Assembly (NCBI GenBank): GCA_030646745.1
Contig: JAUSKV010000033.1
Span: 1-7,437, forward strand
DNA length: 7,437 bases
Source of the DNA: Sulfurimonas sp.
GTDB lineage: Bacteria > Campylobacterota > Campylobacteria > Campylobacterales > Sulfurimonadaceae
Direction of reading: 5' to 3'
This document shows, piece by piece, positions 1 through 6,244 of this stretch (position 1 is its first letter; each line of letters starts with the position of its first letter). The translations under genes were made by a program, and so were the position numbers. Below the pieces are notes generated by a model. That model was not told the DNA's origin. It searched no databases and was given only the letters and a program-made list of their open reading frames with translations.

Positions 1-261
1 GGTTGAAGCGTATAGCGAGGTAATTGAGTTGGTTTTCCACATGCTAAAGCCTCTCCAACAAACAGTGATGATATAAGAGCAGAAAGAAAAAGAGAGGAGT
101 TGATGGCTGATGTCTTAGTACATATCAGAGAAGCTTTTGAGCCGAAAACTACGGCGAATAACATCAGGTTTATCCGTGAACACAGAGAGATAAAAGGTGA
201 AGAGTGTGAATGGATAAGAGAGCTAGAGATAATATTGTCAAAAAAAAAGGTCGAGGGGTAA
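1..261 (+). pseudogene. Unrecognised gene remnant, 3' end, probably frameshifted near the left edge
   Basis: Frame 1 is open from position 28 to a TAA at 259-261 (77 codons). It encodes a charged, probably helical protein tail with segments such as SPTNSDDIRAERKREE and NNIRFIREHREIKGEE. Upstream of 28 this frame has three stops (4-6, 13-15, 25-27). Frame 2 is open from the window edge to a TAA at 74-76 and reads VEAYSEVIELVF at its start. Joining frame 2 to frame 1 by a one-base shift around 26-33 would give one continuous coding end, so this may be a decayed gene. Alternatively, the real product may be a 52-residue protein starting at the ATG at 103, which has GAGAGGAG (92-99) just upstream with a short 3-nt spacer. 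I do not recognise the family. The last codons and the stop lie inside the hairpin at 247-278. Confidence 0.3.
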
Positions 262-321
262 TTACTTCCCTCGACCTTAGTTTGTCGCTCCATAGAACTT
301 ACAGAATAGATTTGCACTCAC
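240..321 (-). ncRNA. Candidate small RNA (about 80 nt), promoter to terminator
   Basis: A minus-strand promoter-like pair (-35 at 356-351, -10 at 333-328) predicts a start near 321-324. The next strong signal downstream on that strand is the hairpin plus T9 terminator ending at about 240. This would give an RNA of roughly 80 nt whose 3' half is the terminator stem. An ATG on this strand opens a frame that has no stop before the terminator, so a peptide is unlikely. Its 3' end would be antisense to the last codons of the remnant at 1-261. No known RNA family is recognised. Promoter-like matches arise often in AT-rich DNA, so this rests mainly on the pairing of a promoter with a well-formed terminator. 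Confidence 0.3.
247..278 (-). terminator. Strong intrinsic terminator hairpin, T tract on the minus strand
   Basis: An 11-bp perfect stem pairs 247-257 (AAGGTCGAGGG) with 268-278 (CCCTCGACCTT), with a 10-nt loop. Positions 240-248 are nine A residues, so read on the minus strand the stem runs straight into nine T residues: a textbook Rho-independent terminator for leftward transcription. On the plus strand the stem is followed only by AGTTTGTCG, a weak T tract, so it may also stop the upstream reading frame but less efficiently. The TAA stop of that frame (259-261) lies in the loop. Confidence 0.7.
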
Positions 322-327
322 GGTAAA

Positions 328-356
328 ATCGTAACCATTTCAAATAAACAAGTCAA
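328..356 (-). promoter_or_regulatory. Candidate sigma70-type promoter, leftward
   Basis: On the minus strand, TTGACT (complement of 351-356) is followed after 17 nt by TACGAT (complement of 328-333). The -35 matches the consensus at 5 of 6 positions and the -10 at 4 of 6, with ideal spacing. The predicted start is near 321. The two central -10 mismatches make it a modest candidate. Campylobacterota promoters usually rely on the -10 rather than the -35, which lowers confidence. Confidence 0.3.
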
Positions 357-388
357 TGTACTATTTCAAGTCCTCATAGCTAGAGTGA

Positions 389-397
389 TGCTATAAT
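389..397 (+). promoter_or_regulatory. Extended -10 promoter of the operon
   Basis: TGCTATAAT contains a perfect TATAAT (392-397) preceded by TG one base upstream. No -35 is seen at the expected distance (369-374 is AGTCCT), which fits the housekeeping sigma factor of Campylobacter and Helicobacter relatives. The predicted transcript start is near 404, giving a leader of about 20 nt before the ATG at 425. This is the only good promoter seen upstream of the nine-gene run. Confidence 0.7.
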
Positions 398-424
398 CTC
401 AAAAAATAAAAATTAGGAATAATA

Positions 425-706
425 ATGTACGGAATGTTTGAAGACGAAGATGATATATTTATGGGTTCGCCAAAGAGTAAGTTTATGGATGTAGTGTTTA
501 ATGCAAATAACGACATAGTGAGACAAGAGTTGGAAATTTTTATGGATAAATTTGCAGCCATGGAGTTGATGCTTTCACAGCATGTCGGAGATGATATTGA
601 TAAAGAAGTAAAAAGATTTGCCGTTTCAAATCAAAGTGATGTGGATACAAAAGCTAAAAGTTTATACATTGAGCTTATGGGTGCGATTCTTTCTCAAAGT
701 GAATAG
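425..706 (+). CDS. DUF2018 family small helical protein (HP0242-like)
   Basis: This 93-residue acidic protein is predicted to be almost entirely helical. It has no signal peptide or membrane segment, so it is probably cytoplasmic. Length, composition and position at the head of the hemA-proS cluster match the DUF2018 family, which includes H. pylori HP0242 (about 92 residues) and, by gene order, C. jejuni Cj0539. HP0242 is known structurally as an intertwined, knotted helical homodimer; its cellular role is not established as far as I know. The start at 425 is preferred over the ATG at 434 because AGGA (415-418) lies 6 nt upstream and the promoter leads straight into it. It is the first gene of the operon and ends 7 nt before the next start. 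Family assignment is by recall and synteny; function is unknown. Confidence 0.8.
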   Translation: MYGMFEDEDDIFMGSPKSKFMDVVFNANNDIVRQELEIFMDKFAAMELMLSQHVGDDIDKEVKRFAVSNQSDVDTKAKSLYIELMGAILSQSE

Positions 707-713
707 TTAAATT

Positions 714-1127
714 TTGAAGCTATTTTTACATGTTGCCATCCTTTTGTCGCTCTGTTTTAGTGCAGTTTTTGCCGATCAATTTAGAGATGTTCAAAAAATT
801 TCTCTAAAAAAGGATGAGCAAAAGAAAATTCTTGTAAAATATGGCTCGTTTGAAAAGATTTTTAAATTTAGATGGACGCTTTATCATAACAAAGGGCTTG
901 TAATTTTTCGCTCTTATGATAGAATCGTCGCACAAAATATACTTTATTTAAGAGATAAAAATCAAGCTTTTAAAGTTGAACTGAAGCCTAAAGATGCCTC
1001 TTCCTACGAGGGAGTCTATCTGTTGGTGCAGTTTAAAGAGTTTGATTATGAAAAGAAACAGGCTACTTTTGATATATCCATATCTGATAAAAGTGCGCAA
1101 GTTAATTTAAAATATTTAGAAAAATAG
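714..1127 (+). CDS. Small secreted protein of unknown function
   Basis: The protein has 137 residues. Residues 1-20 form a clear Sec signal peptide: a basic start (MK), a hydrophobic core, and a signal peptidase I type site VFA before DQF. The LSLC at 11-14 is not a proper lipobox, so a lipoprotein is unlikely. The mature part (about 117 residues) is lysine-rich with alternating hydrophobic residues, suggesting a beta-rich periplasmic domain. It contains no cysteine and no motif I recognise. The start is TTG at 714: the frame opens only at 711 after a TAA, and there is no internal methionine. No clear Shine-Dalgarno sequence precedes it, so translation may be coupled to the gene ending at 706. 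By position it corresponds to C. jejuni Cj0540 (annotated as exported) and H. pylori HP0241. I cannot assign a function. Confidence 0.8.
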   Translation: MKLFLHVAILLSLCFSAVFADQFRDVQKISLKKDEQKKILVKYGSFEKIFKFRWTLYHNKGLVIFRSYDRIVAQNILYLRDKNQAFKVELKPKDASSYEGVYLLVQFKEFDYEKKQATFDISISDKSAQVNLKYLEK

Positions 1128-1141
1128 CCAGAGAGGGATGA

Positions 1142-2029
1142 ATGCAAAGAGTTGAGCATGAGATAGAGAGATTAATAAAAGAGGTTGACTACGATGAGGT
1201 CAGCCGTCTTTTTGGTATGCTCAGCGGTGGTAAACGACTTCGTGCAAAACTTATTTTAAAAATAGCGCCTCACCATGAAAAAGCTCCGCTTTTGGCGGCT
1301 ATCGTAGAACTTATCCATGGAGCGAGTCTGCTTCATGATGATGTGATTGACGAGTCAATACTTAGACGCGGAGTAGCTTCAGTCAACGCAACGGATGGAA
1401 GCAAAACAGCTGTTATGCTTGGCGATATTCTCTATTCAAAAGCTTTTAGTGAGCTTGTTGCATTTGACAGAGATATCGCAAAAGTGATTGCATCTTCTGT
1501 TACAGCTCTCTCTAAGGGCGAAATGCAAGATGTAAAGATGGCGCAGTTCTTTAACAGCGATGAAGAGAGATATCTCGATATGCTTTATCTAAAAACTGCA
1601 ACGCTTATTGAAGCTGCTGCGATTGGAGCGGCATTATTAGCCGGTAAAGATGCACAAAAGTATGGAGTCTATGGGCGAAATCTCGGACTCTCTTTTCAGA
1701 TTATTGATGATATTTTGGACATAACAGCGGATGAAAAAACGCTTGGCAAACCTGCTATGAATGACTTCGTAGAGGGAAAATGTACGCTTCCGTATATCTA
1801 CCTCTATAATGCTCTTAACTCAAGTGAGAAGCAGAGATTGGCAAACGCACATGCAAAGCATATAGATGTGAGCGAAGGCATGTGGATTAAGCAGAAAATG
1901 AGTGAACATGGCTCCATAGAGAAGTCATTTCTGTTGGCATCTAAGCTCTCAAATGAAGCGATGGAAGCTGTAAAAGATGATGAAGAGTTGGTACAGATTT
2001 TACAAACTATGATAAAAAGAAGTTATTAA
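1142..2029 (+). CDS. ispB: Long-chain polyprenyl diphosphate synthase (octaprenyl-type)
   Basis: This enzyme condenses isopentenyl diphosphate units onto an allylic primer to make the isoprenoid tail of the respiratory quinone, which is menaquinone in Campylobacterota. The 295-residue sequence has the expected all-helical trans-prenyltransferase motifs: GGKRLR at 29-34, the first aspartate-rich motif D66-D67-V-I-D70 followed by RR at 75-76, K151-T152, the second motif D189-D190-I-L-D193, then GK (202-203) and EGK-x-TLP (211-217). Residue 61, five before the first aspartate, is alanine; a small residue here is typical of long-chain rather than farnesyl or geranylgeranyl enzymes. Exact chain length cannot be read from sequence. 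GAGAGGG (1131-1137) is the ribosome site for the ATG at 1142. The stop overlaps the hemA start as TAATG. The protein is slightly shorter than E. coli IspB. Confidence 0.93.
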   Translation: MQRVEHEIERLIKEVDYDEVSRLFGMLSGGKRLRAKLILKIAPHHEKAPLLAAIVELIHGASLLHDDVIDESILRRGVASVNATDGSKTAVMLGDILYSKAFSELVAFDRDIAKVIASSVTALSKGEMQDVKMAQFFNSDEERYLDMLYLKTATLIEAAAIGAALLAGKDAQKYGVYGRNLGLSFQIIDDILDITADEKTLGKPAMNDFVEGKCTLPYIYLYNALNSSEKQRLANAHAKHIDVSEGMWIKQKMSEHGSIEKSFLLASKLSNEAMEAVKDDEELVQILQTMIKRSY

Positions 2030-3324
2030 TGCACTACTTAAATATAAGTTTTTCACACAAAAACTCTACCCTTGAAATAAGAGAAAAACTCTCCTATCCG
2101 GATGATGAACACCTAAAAGGCTGTTTAACAAAGCTGAACTCCAGTGAAGCGATAAATGAGGCAATACTCATCTCTACCTGCAACAGAATGGAAGTTTTTT
2201 GCAGTTGCAGTGATGTTGCAGAAGCAACGCGGCATATATTTGAGATGTTGAGCAAAAGAGCCGGAATCAGCATCGATGAGCTTGAAGGCAGAGCCGATAT
2301 ATATGATGACAGCAGCGCTATTCACCACCTTTTTAGTGTCGCTTCTTCTCTTGACTCTATGGTTATCGGTGAAACACAGATAGCCGGTCAGTTAAAAGAT
2401 GCTTTCAGGTTCTCTTATGACAGCGGTTTCAGCGGTCAAAAGCTTGCCCGCGCCATGCACAACGCTTTTAAGTGTGCTGCAAAAGTGAGAAATGCAACAG
2501 ATATATCTTCTAAACCTGTCTCCATTGCCAGTGTTGCAGTTTCAAATCTGAAATCTCTTGTGCATGATTTAAGCGGTAAAAAAGCTTTAGTTATCGGTGT
2601 CGGCGAGATGTCTGAGATTACTGCAAAACATCTTATCTCAAACGGTGCAGATGTTTATATTATGAACAGAACGAAAGAGAAAGCTTTTAATTTAGCCGGA
2701 AGTTGCGGTGCGAAAGTGCTTGATTTTGAACAGCTCCCACATGCAATCAATGAGTTTGAAATACTTTTTACTGCAACCTCTGCACCTAAAGCTATTATTA
2801 CGGATGAGATGATAAAACCTTGCAGTTTTGAACGATATTGGTTTGATATGGCTCTTCCTAGAGACATTAATTGTAGTCATGGAGAGGGGATAAATCTTTA
2901 TACAATTGATGATTTAAAGAGTATAGTAAGTGAGAATATCGGACTTCGTGAAGATAGTGCAAGAGCTGCGCATGGGATTATCGGCAGAGCCGTTGTAGAG
3001 TTTTTTGAGTGGCTCAATACTCTGGATGTGGAGCCTATGATAAAAGAGATATATCAAAAAGCTTCATTGGCTGCAAAGGCTGAAAGTAAAAGAGCTATAC
3101 AAAGTGGCTATATTCCAAAAGAGTATGAAGCGCAGGCGCATAAAATGTGCGAACAGGTGCTCAAAAGATTTTTACACGACATGACAGCCAAGATGCGGAG
3201 TGTCTCTTCGGAGTCAAAATCTGACATGATAACCGGAGCTTTGCAGTTTTTGGTTCAGAATGACAGCAAGGCGAGAGTACTGGATGAGTACAAGTGTGAA
3301 CATATGTTAAAAGGACAAAAGTGA
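2029..3324 (+). CDS. hemA: Glutamyl-tRNA reductase
   Basis: HemA reduces glutamyl-tRNA(Glu) with NADPH to glutamate-1-semialdehyde, the first committed step of the C5 route to 5-aminolevulinate and haem. The 431-residue protein has normal family length and domain order. The N-terminal catalytic domain carries the nucleophile C51 in STCNR (49-53) and the conserved block [12 protein letters not shown] (110-121). The NADPH-binding domain begins near 181 with [13 protein letters not shown] (184-196), followed by MNRT (212-215). A helical C-terminal dimerisation domain starts near 310. The start codon overlaps the ispB stop by one base, indicating translational coupling. The 3' end overlaps proS by four bases (GTGA). 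All expected key residues are present. In many bacteria HemA is controlled by haem-dependent turnover; nothing in this sequence shows whether that applies here. Confidence 0.96.
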   Translation: MHYLNISFSHKNSTLEIREKLSYPDDEHLKGCLTKLNSSEAINEAILISTCNRMEVFCSCSDVAEATRHIFEMLSKRAGISIDELEGRADIYDDSSAIHHLFSVASSLDSMVIGETQIAGQLKDAFRFSYDSGFSGQKLARAMHNAFKCAAKVRNATDISSKPVSIASVAVSNLKSLVHDLSGKKALVIGVGEMSEITAKHLISNGADVYIMNRTKEKAFNLAGSCGAKVLDFEQLPHAINEFEILFTATSAPKAIITDEMIKPCSFERYWFDMALPRDINCSHGEGINLYTIDDLKSIVSENIGLREDSARAAHGIIGRAVVEFFEWLNTLDVEPMIKEIYQKASLAAKAESKRAIQSGYIPKEYEAQAHKMCEQVLKRFLHDMTAKMRSVSSESKSDMITGALQFLVQNDSKARVLDEYKCEHMLKGQK

Positions 3325-5021
3325 GAAGATCAAGAGCATTTATACCGACAACAAAAGAGGCACCTTCGGATGCTTCATTGGCAAGCCACATTTACCTATC
3401 CCGTGCCGGCTTTATCTCCCAAGTGGCAAGCGGACTTTACAGCTACATGCCTCTGGCAAAAAGAGTCATCAAAAAGATAGAAAATATAATTAATGAAGAG
3501 ATGGCAAAAGCAGGTGCGGAGGAGGTGGAACTTAGTTTTGTAACTCCTGCAACGCTTTGGCAAGAAAGCGGAAGAATTGAGAAGTTCGGAAAAGAGCTTT
3601 TGAGATTTCGCGACAGAAAAGAGAACCTTTTTGTTCTTGGACCAACCCATGAAGAGATGATGGTGGACATGGTTCGCAACCGTATTACAAGTTACAAACA
3701 GCTGCCGATAAATCTTTACCAGATAAAAACAAAGTTCCGGGATGAGGCAAGACCAAGATTTGGGCTTATGCGCGGTCGTGAATTTATTATGAAAGACGGG
3801 TACAGTTTTCACTCCTGTGTTGCTGACATGGACAGAGAATTTGATGCCATGGAAGCGGCGTATAAAACTATTCTGACAAGACTCGGACTAGATTTTAGAA
3901 TTGTTGAAGCTGACAGCGGTGCAATCGGTGGAAGCGGCTCAAAAGAACTTATGGTTTTAGCCGGAAGTGGAGAAGACACTATTGCAGTTTGCAGTAAGTG
4001 CGAGTATGGTGCGAACGTTGAAGCAGCAAAGCGTTCAGGCAGAGCAGCTATTCCGGAAGCTCCGGTAGCTGAATTTAACAAGTTTAAAACACCGAATATA
4101 AAAAGTATAGAAGATTTAGAAAACTTTTTTAAAGTCGATGGCTACTACACCATGAAGTGTGTTGCAAAAAGAGCAGTGTATGAAGATGACAGTGAAATAG
4201 TTCTTTTCTTTGTACGAGGGTGCGATACGCTTCAAGAGGTAAAAGCTCAAAATGCGACTGGCGCTTTGGATATTGTGGATGTGAGCGAAGAGGAACTTCG
4301 AGAACTCGGACTTATTCCTGGATTTATCGGGCCATTAGAACAAGGCTGTGCCAAACATGTAATAGACAGCGATTTAAGAGATGCGAAAAGTATGATTTGT
4401 GGAGCAAACGAAGAGGAGTATCACTTTGTGAATGTGGACATGTCGGTTATGAGTGAAGCCTATTATGCCGACATTGCAGCGGTGAATGAGGGTGATAGTT
4501 GCCCGCACTGTAATGGCACACTCTCTTTTACGAAGGGTATAGAAGTCGGTCATATATTTAAACTCGGCACTACTTACTCGGCGGCACTCAAAGCAGAATT
4601 TTTAGATGAAAACGGAAAAGCGCAGCCTTTTGTAATGGGAACGTATGGGATGGGTGTGAGCCGCCTTGTAGCTGCAGTTATAGAACAGCACCATGATGAA
4701 CAAGGGTGTATCTGGACAAAAGCAACGACTCCTTATATGGTAAACATTATGATTTCAAACATTAAAGAGGTCTCTCAGGTTGAGATAGGTGAGGAGCTTT
4801 ATGCAAAGCTTCAAGCCGCACATGTAGAGGTGATGCTTGATGACAGAAAAGAGCGATTCGGTTTTAAGATGAATGATGCCGAACTTATAGGTTTTCCATA
4901 CACAATCATCATAGGAAAAGAGCTTGAAAATGGCTTGGTTCAAATCTTTGAGCGAAAAACTAAAGAGAGCATTTCTGTAAGCAAAGATGATGTTTTTTCT
5001 AAAATTATAGATTTAATCTAA
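3321..5021 (+). CDS. proS: Prolyl-tRNA synthetase, bacterial type with editing domain
   Basis: ProRS charges tRNA(Pro) with proline in the cytoplasm. At 566 residues it has the length of the bacterial form, with an editing insertion between class II motifs 2 and 3. The TxE-type proline-binding segment PTHEE is at 108-112. Motif 2 is [17 protein letters not shown] (139-155) and motif 3 is [14 protein letters not shown] (443-456). The editing (INS) domain spans roughly 220-410. It contains K279, which matches the number and setting of the E. coli editing lysine, and H368, probably equivalent to the E. coli editing histidine, so mischarged alanine should be removed. Cysteine pairs at 224/227 and 394/397 flank this domain. 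The anticodon-binding domain follows from about 470. The start is GTG at 3321, within the hemA stop (GTGA), with AAGGA at 3311-3315 as ribosome site. Confidence 0.96.
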   Translation: MRRSRAFIPTTKEAPSDASLASHIYLSRAGFISQVASGLYSYMPLAKRVIKKIENIINEEMAKAGAEEVELSFVTPATLWQESGRIEKFGKELLRFRDRKENLFVLGPTHEEMMVDMVRNRITSYKQLPINLYQIKTKFRDEARPRFGLMRGREFIMKDGYSFHSCVADMDREFDAMEAAYKTILTRLGLDFRIVEADSGAIGGSGSKELMVLAGSGEDTIAVCSKCEYGANVEAAKRSGRAAIPEAPVAEFNKFKTPNIKSIEDLENFFKVDGYYTMKCVAKRAVYEDDSEIVLFFVRGCDTLQEVKAQNATGALDIVDVSEEELRELGLIPGFIGPLEQGCAKHVIDSDLRDAKSMICGANEEEYHFVNVDMSVMSEAYYADIAAVNEGDSCPHCNGTLSFTKGIEVGHIFKLGTTYSAALKAEFLDENGKAQPFVMGTYGMGVSRLVAAVIEQHHDEQGCIWTKATTPYMVNIMISNIKEVSQVEIGEELYAKLQAAHVEVMLDDRKERFGFKMNDAELIGFPYTIIIGKELENGLVQIFERKTKESISVSKDDVFSKIIDLI

Positions 5022-5022
5022 C

Positions 5023-5451
5023 ATGCTCTATTTTTTAGTCTATCTTTTTTTAGAAGTACTCATATCTGTTAATATTTCATCTTACCTAGGCGGTTTGATG
5101 ACTTTTTTTGAGATAATTTTGAGTGCTTTTATAGGGGTGACAATACTCATTAATTTTAGAAAAACACTGATAGAAAACTTCACGGCAGTAGCCTATGACT
5201 GCATTGATTTGGAGCAGTTTCAAAAGTTAAATCTCTTTACGCTCATTGGTGCTATTCTTTTAATATTGCCTGGTTTTTTGACGGATATAGTCGGTATTTT
5301 GATGCAATTTACGATTTTTACCACTATGCTTGTTAACCGTTATAATGTAAAATCTGGAAAATGCAATACAAATTTCACCCAAACTCACATACCAAAGGAT
5401 TCAGATGTCATCGATGTTGAAATTATTAGCGACAACACTTCTATTAAGTAG
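5023..5451 (+). CDS. FxsA family membrane protein
   Basis: This 142-residue integral membrane protein has hydrophobic segments at about 1-22, 27-45 and 70-105. The signature is LIGAILLILPGFLTDIVGIL (74-93), the conserved LxG-LL-hPGFhTD-hGhhh block of the FxsA family. E. coli FxsA is known for relieving F-plasmid exclusion of phage T7 when overexpressed; its normal role is unclear. The hydrophilic tail ends in VIDVEI (129-134), resembling the VI-(D/E)-x-E end of many FxsA proteins, so the C-terminus is probably authentic rather than a run-on. The ATG follows the proS stop by one base with no strong ribosome site of its own, suggesting coupling. Its last 47 nt overlap the next gene. By position it matches C. 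jejuni Cj0544, annotated as an integral membrane protein. Confidence 0.85.
   Translation: MLYFLVYLFLEVLISVNISSYLGGLMTFFEIILSAFIGVTILINFRKTLIENFTAVAYDCIDLEQFQKLNLFTLIGAILLILPGFLTDIVGILMQFTIFTTMLVNRYNVKSGKCNTNFTQTHIPKDSDVIDVEIISDNTSIK
5318..5346 (+). promoter_or_regulatory. Possible internal promoter inside the fxsA-like gene
   Basis: TTACCA (5318-5323), a 17-nt spacer and a perfect TATAAT (5341-5346) lie inside the fxsA-like coding region, about 60 nt before the oxidoreductase start at 5405. The -35 matches consensus at 4 of 6 positions. It could give separate expression of the oxidoreductase, hemC and the UbiD-family gene. TATAAT also encodes Tyr-Asn in the gene and occurs easily by chance in AT-rich DNA, so this is a weak call. 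Confidence 0.25.
5394..5399 (+). promoter_or_regulatory. Ribosome binding site deciding the oxidoreductase start
   Basis: AAAGGA ends 5 nt before the ATG at 5405 and 14 nt before the alternative ATG at 5414. It therefore supports the upstream start, and so a 47-nt overlap with the fxsA-like gene. Confidence 0.6.
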
Positions 5452-6241
5452 TGCCCTTTCCGCAACTGTTGAAAATAAAAAAGTTGAAAAGTTTTTAGAG
5501 GAGTCCTTTAAAAACAATCCAAATATACTCTCTCTAAAAGTTACGGTAGCAGATAAAATGCCATTAGAACAGCTAAAGGGATGGGAAAGTTTAGTTGTTG
5601 AGATAGAAGCAACCGTAAAAACTAAAACAGAGAATAAAGTTGTGAAGCAGAAGATGATTTGGTTTACAAACGGAGATATTATCACTAAAGAGTTGACCGA
5701 TTTAAAAACAGGAAATGAGTTGAAAGATTTAGTTTCGCCATCCTTTAAAAATGAGTACTATAAAAAAGAGAACCTGATTTATGGTAATGCAAATGCTAAA
5801 CATAAAGTGGTGATTTTTTCAGACCCGTTATGCCCTTTTTGTAGAGAGTTTGTTCCAAAAACTATAGAAGAGATGAGAAGTCAGCCAGAGAAGTTTGCAA
5901 TCTACTACTTTCATTTTCCACTTCCGTCGCTTCATCCGGCCGCAGTCGAGCTTTCACTTGCTGCAACTGCTGCTGAATTACAGGGAAATAAAGATGTTAT
6001 ATTGAACCTTTATAAAGTAGAGATAGACCCAAATGAGAGAGATATAACTAAAATATTGGCAGCATTCAATAAAACTATGAAAACAGATATAAAAGAGGCT
6101 GATATAAAATCGGATGCAGTTATGAATCATAATAAACAAGATTTAGAAATTGCCGAAGAGGTGATGGTTCAGGGAACTCCTACACTCTTTTTTGACGGCA
6201 AGATTGACAAAACCAAAAAATTATATAAAAAGGCTCTATAA
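5405..6241 (+). CDS. Periplasmic thiol:disulfide oxidoreductase, DsbA/DsbG-like thioredoxin fold
   Basis: This 278-residue exported protein probably forms or rearranges disulfide bonds in periplasmic proteins. Residues 1-20 form a signal peptide (hydrophobic core LLATTLLLSSALSA), with cleavage likely before TVENK. Residues about 21-125 form a separate N-terminal domain, as in dimeric DsbC/DsbG-type and H. pylori HP0231-type proteins. The catalytic thioredoxin domain follows: VVIFSDPLCPFCREF (135-149) holds the redox pair C143-P-F-C146, FHFPLPSLHP (169-178) is a typical DsbA-like segment, and GTPT (257-260) carries the cis-proline P259 beside the active site. These are the only two cysteines in the protein. 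Oxidase versus isomerase role cannot be decided from sequence, and no DsbB or VKOR partner is in the window. The start is set by AAAGGA at 5394-5399. The gene ends 3 nt before hemC. Confidence 0.87.
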   Translation: MSSMLKLLATTLLLSSALSATVENKKVEKFLEESFKNNPNILSLKVTVADKMPLEQLKGWESLVVEIEATVKTKTENKVVKQKMIWFTNGDIITKELTDLKTGNELKDLVSPSFKNEYYKKENLIYGNANAKHKVVIFSDPLCPFCREFVPKTIEEMRSQPEKFAIYYFHFPLPSLHPAAVELSLAATAAELQGNKDVILNLYKVEIDPNERDITKILAAFNKTMKTDIKEADIKSDAVMNHNKQDLEIAEEVMVQGTPTLFFDGKIDKTKKLYKKAL

Positions 6242-6244
6242 AGT

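Noticed and set aside
324..329. TAAAAT as a plus-strand -10 box upstream of the operon
   Set aside because: No TG extension or -35 is seen at the right distance, and the perfect TGCTATAAT at 389-397 is much better placed for the first gene.
724..757. Lipoprotein signal at LSLC in the secreted orphan
   Set aside because: The residue before cysteine is leucine rather than Gly, Ala or Ser, and a good signal peptidase I site (VFA before DQF) follows six residues later.
3396..3812. 138-codon open frame on the minus strand
   Set aside because: It lies wholly inside proS, whose motifs are intact across the same bases; the antisense frame shows no recognisable domain and is explained by proS codon structure.
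4220..4456. 78-codon plus-strand open frame in another phase
   Set aside because: It overlaps the proS editing domain, which is clearly coding; the alternative product is arginine- and cysteine-rich with no family resemblance.
5414..5416. ATG at 5414 as the oxidoreductase start
   Set aside because: It also gives a reasonable signal peptide, but AAAGGA (5394-5399) is 14 nt away, against 5 nt for the ATG at 5405.
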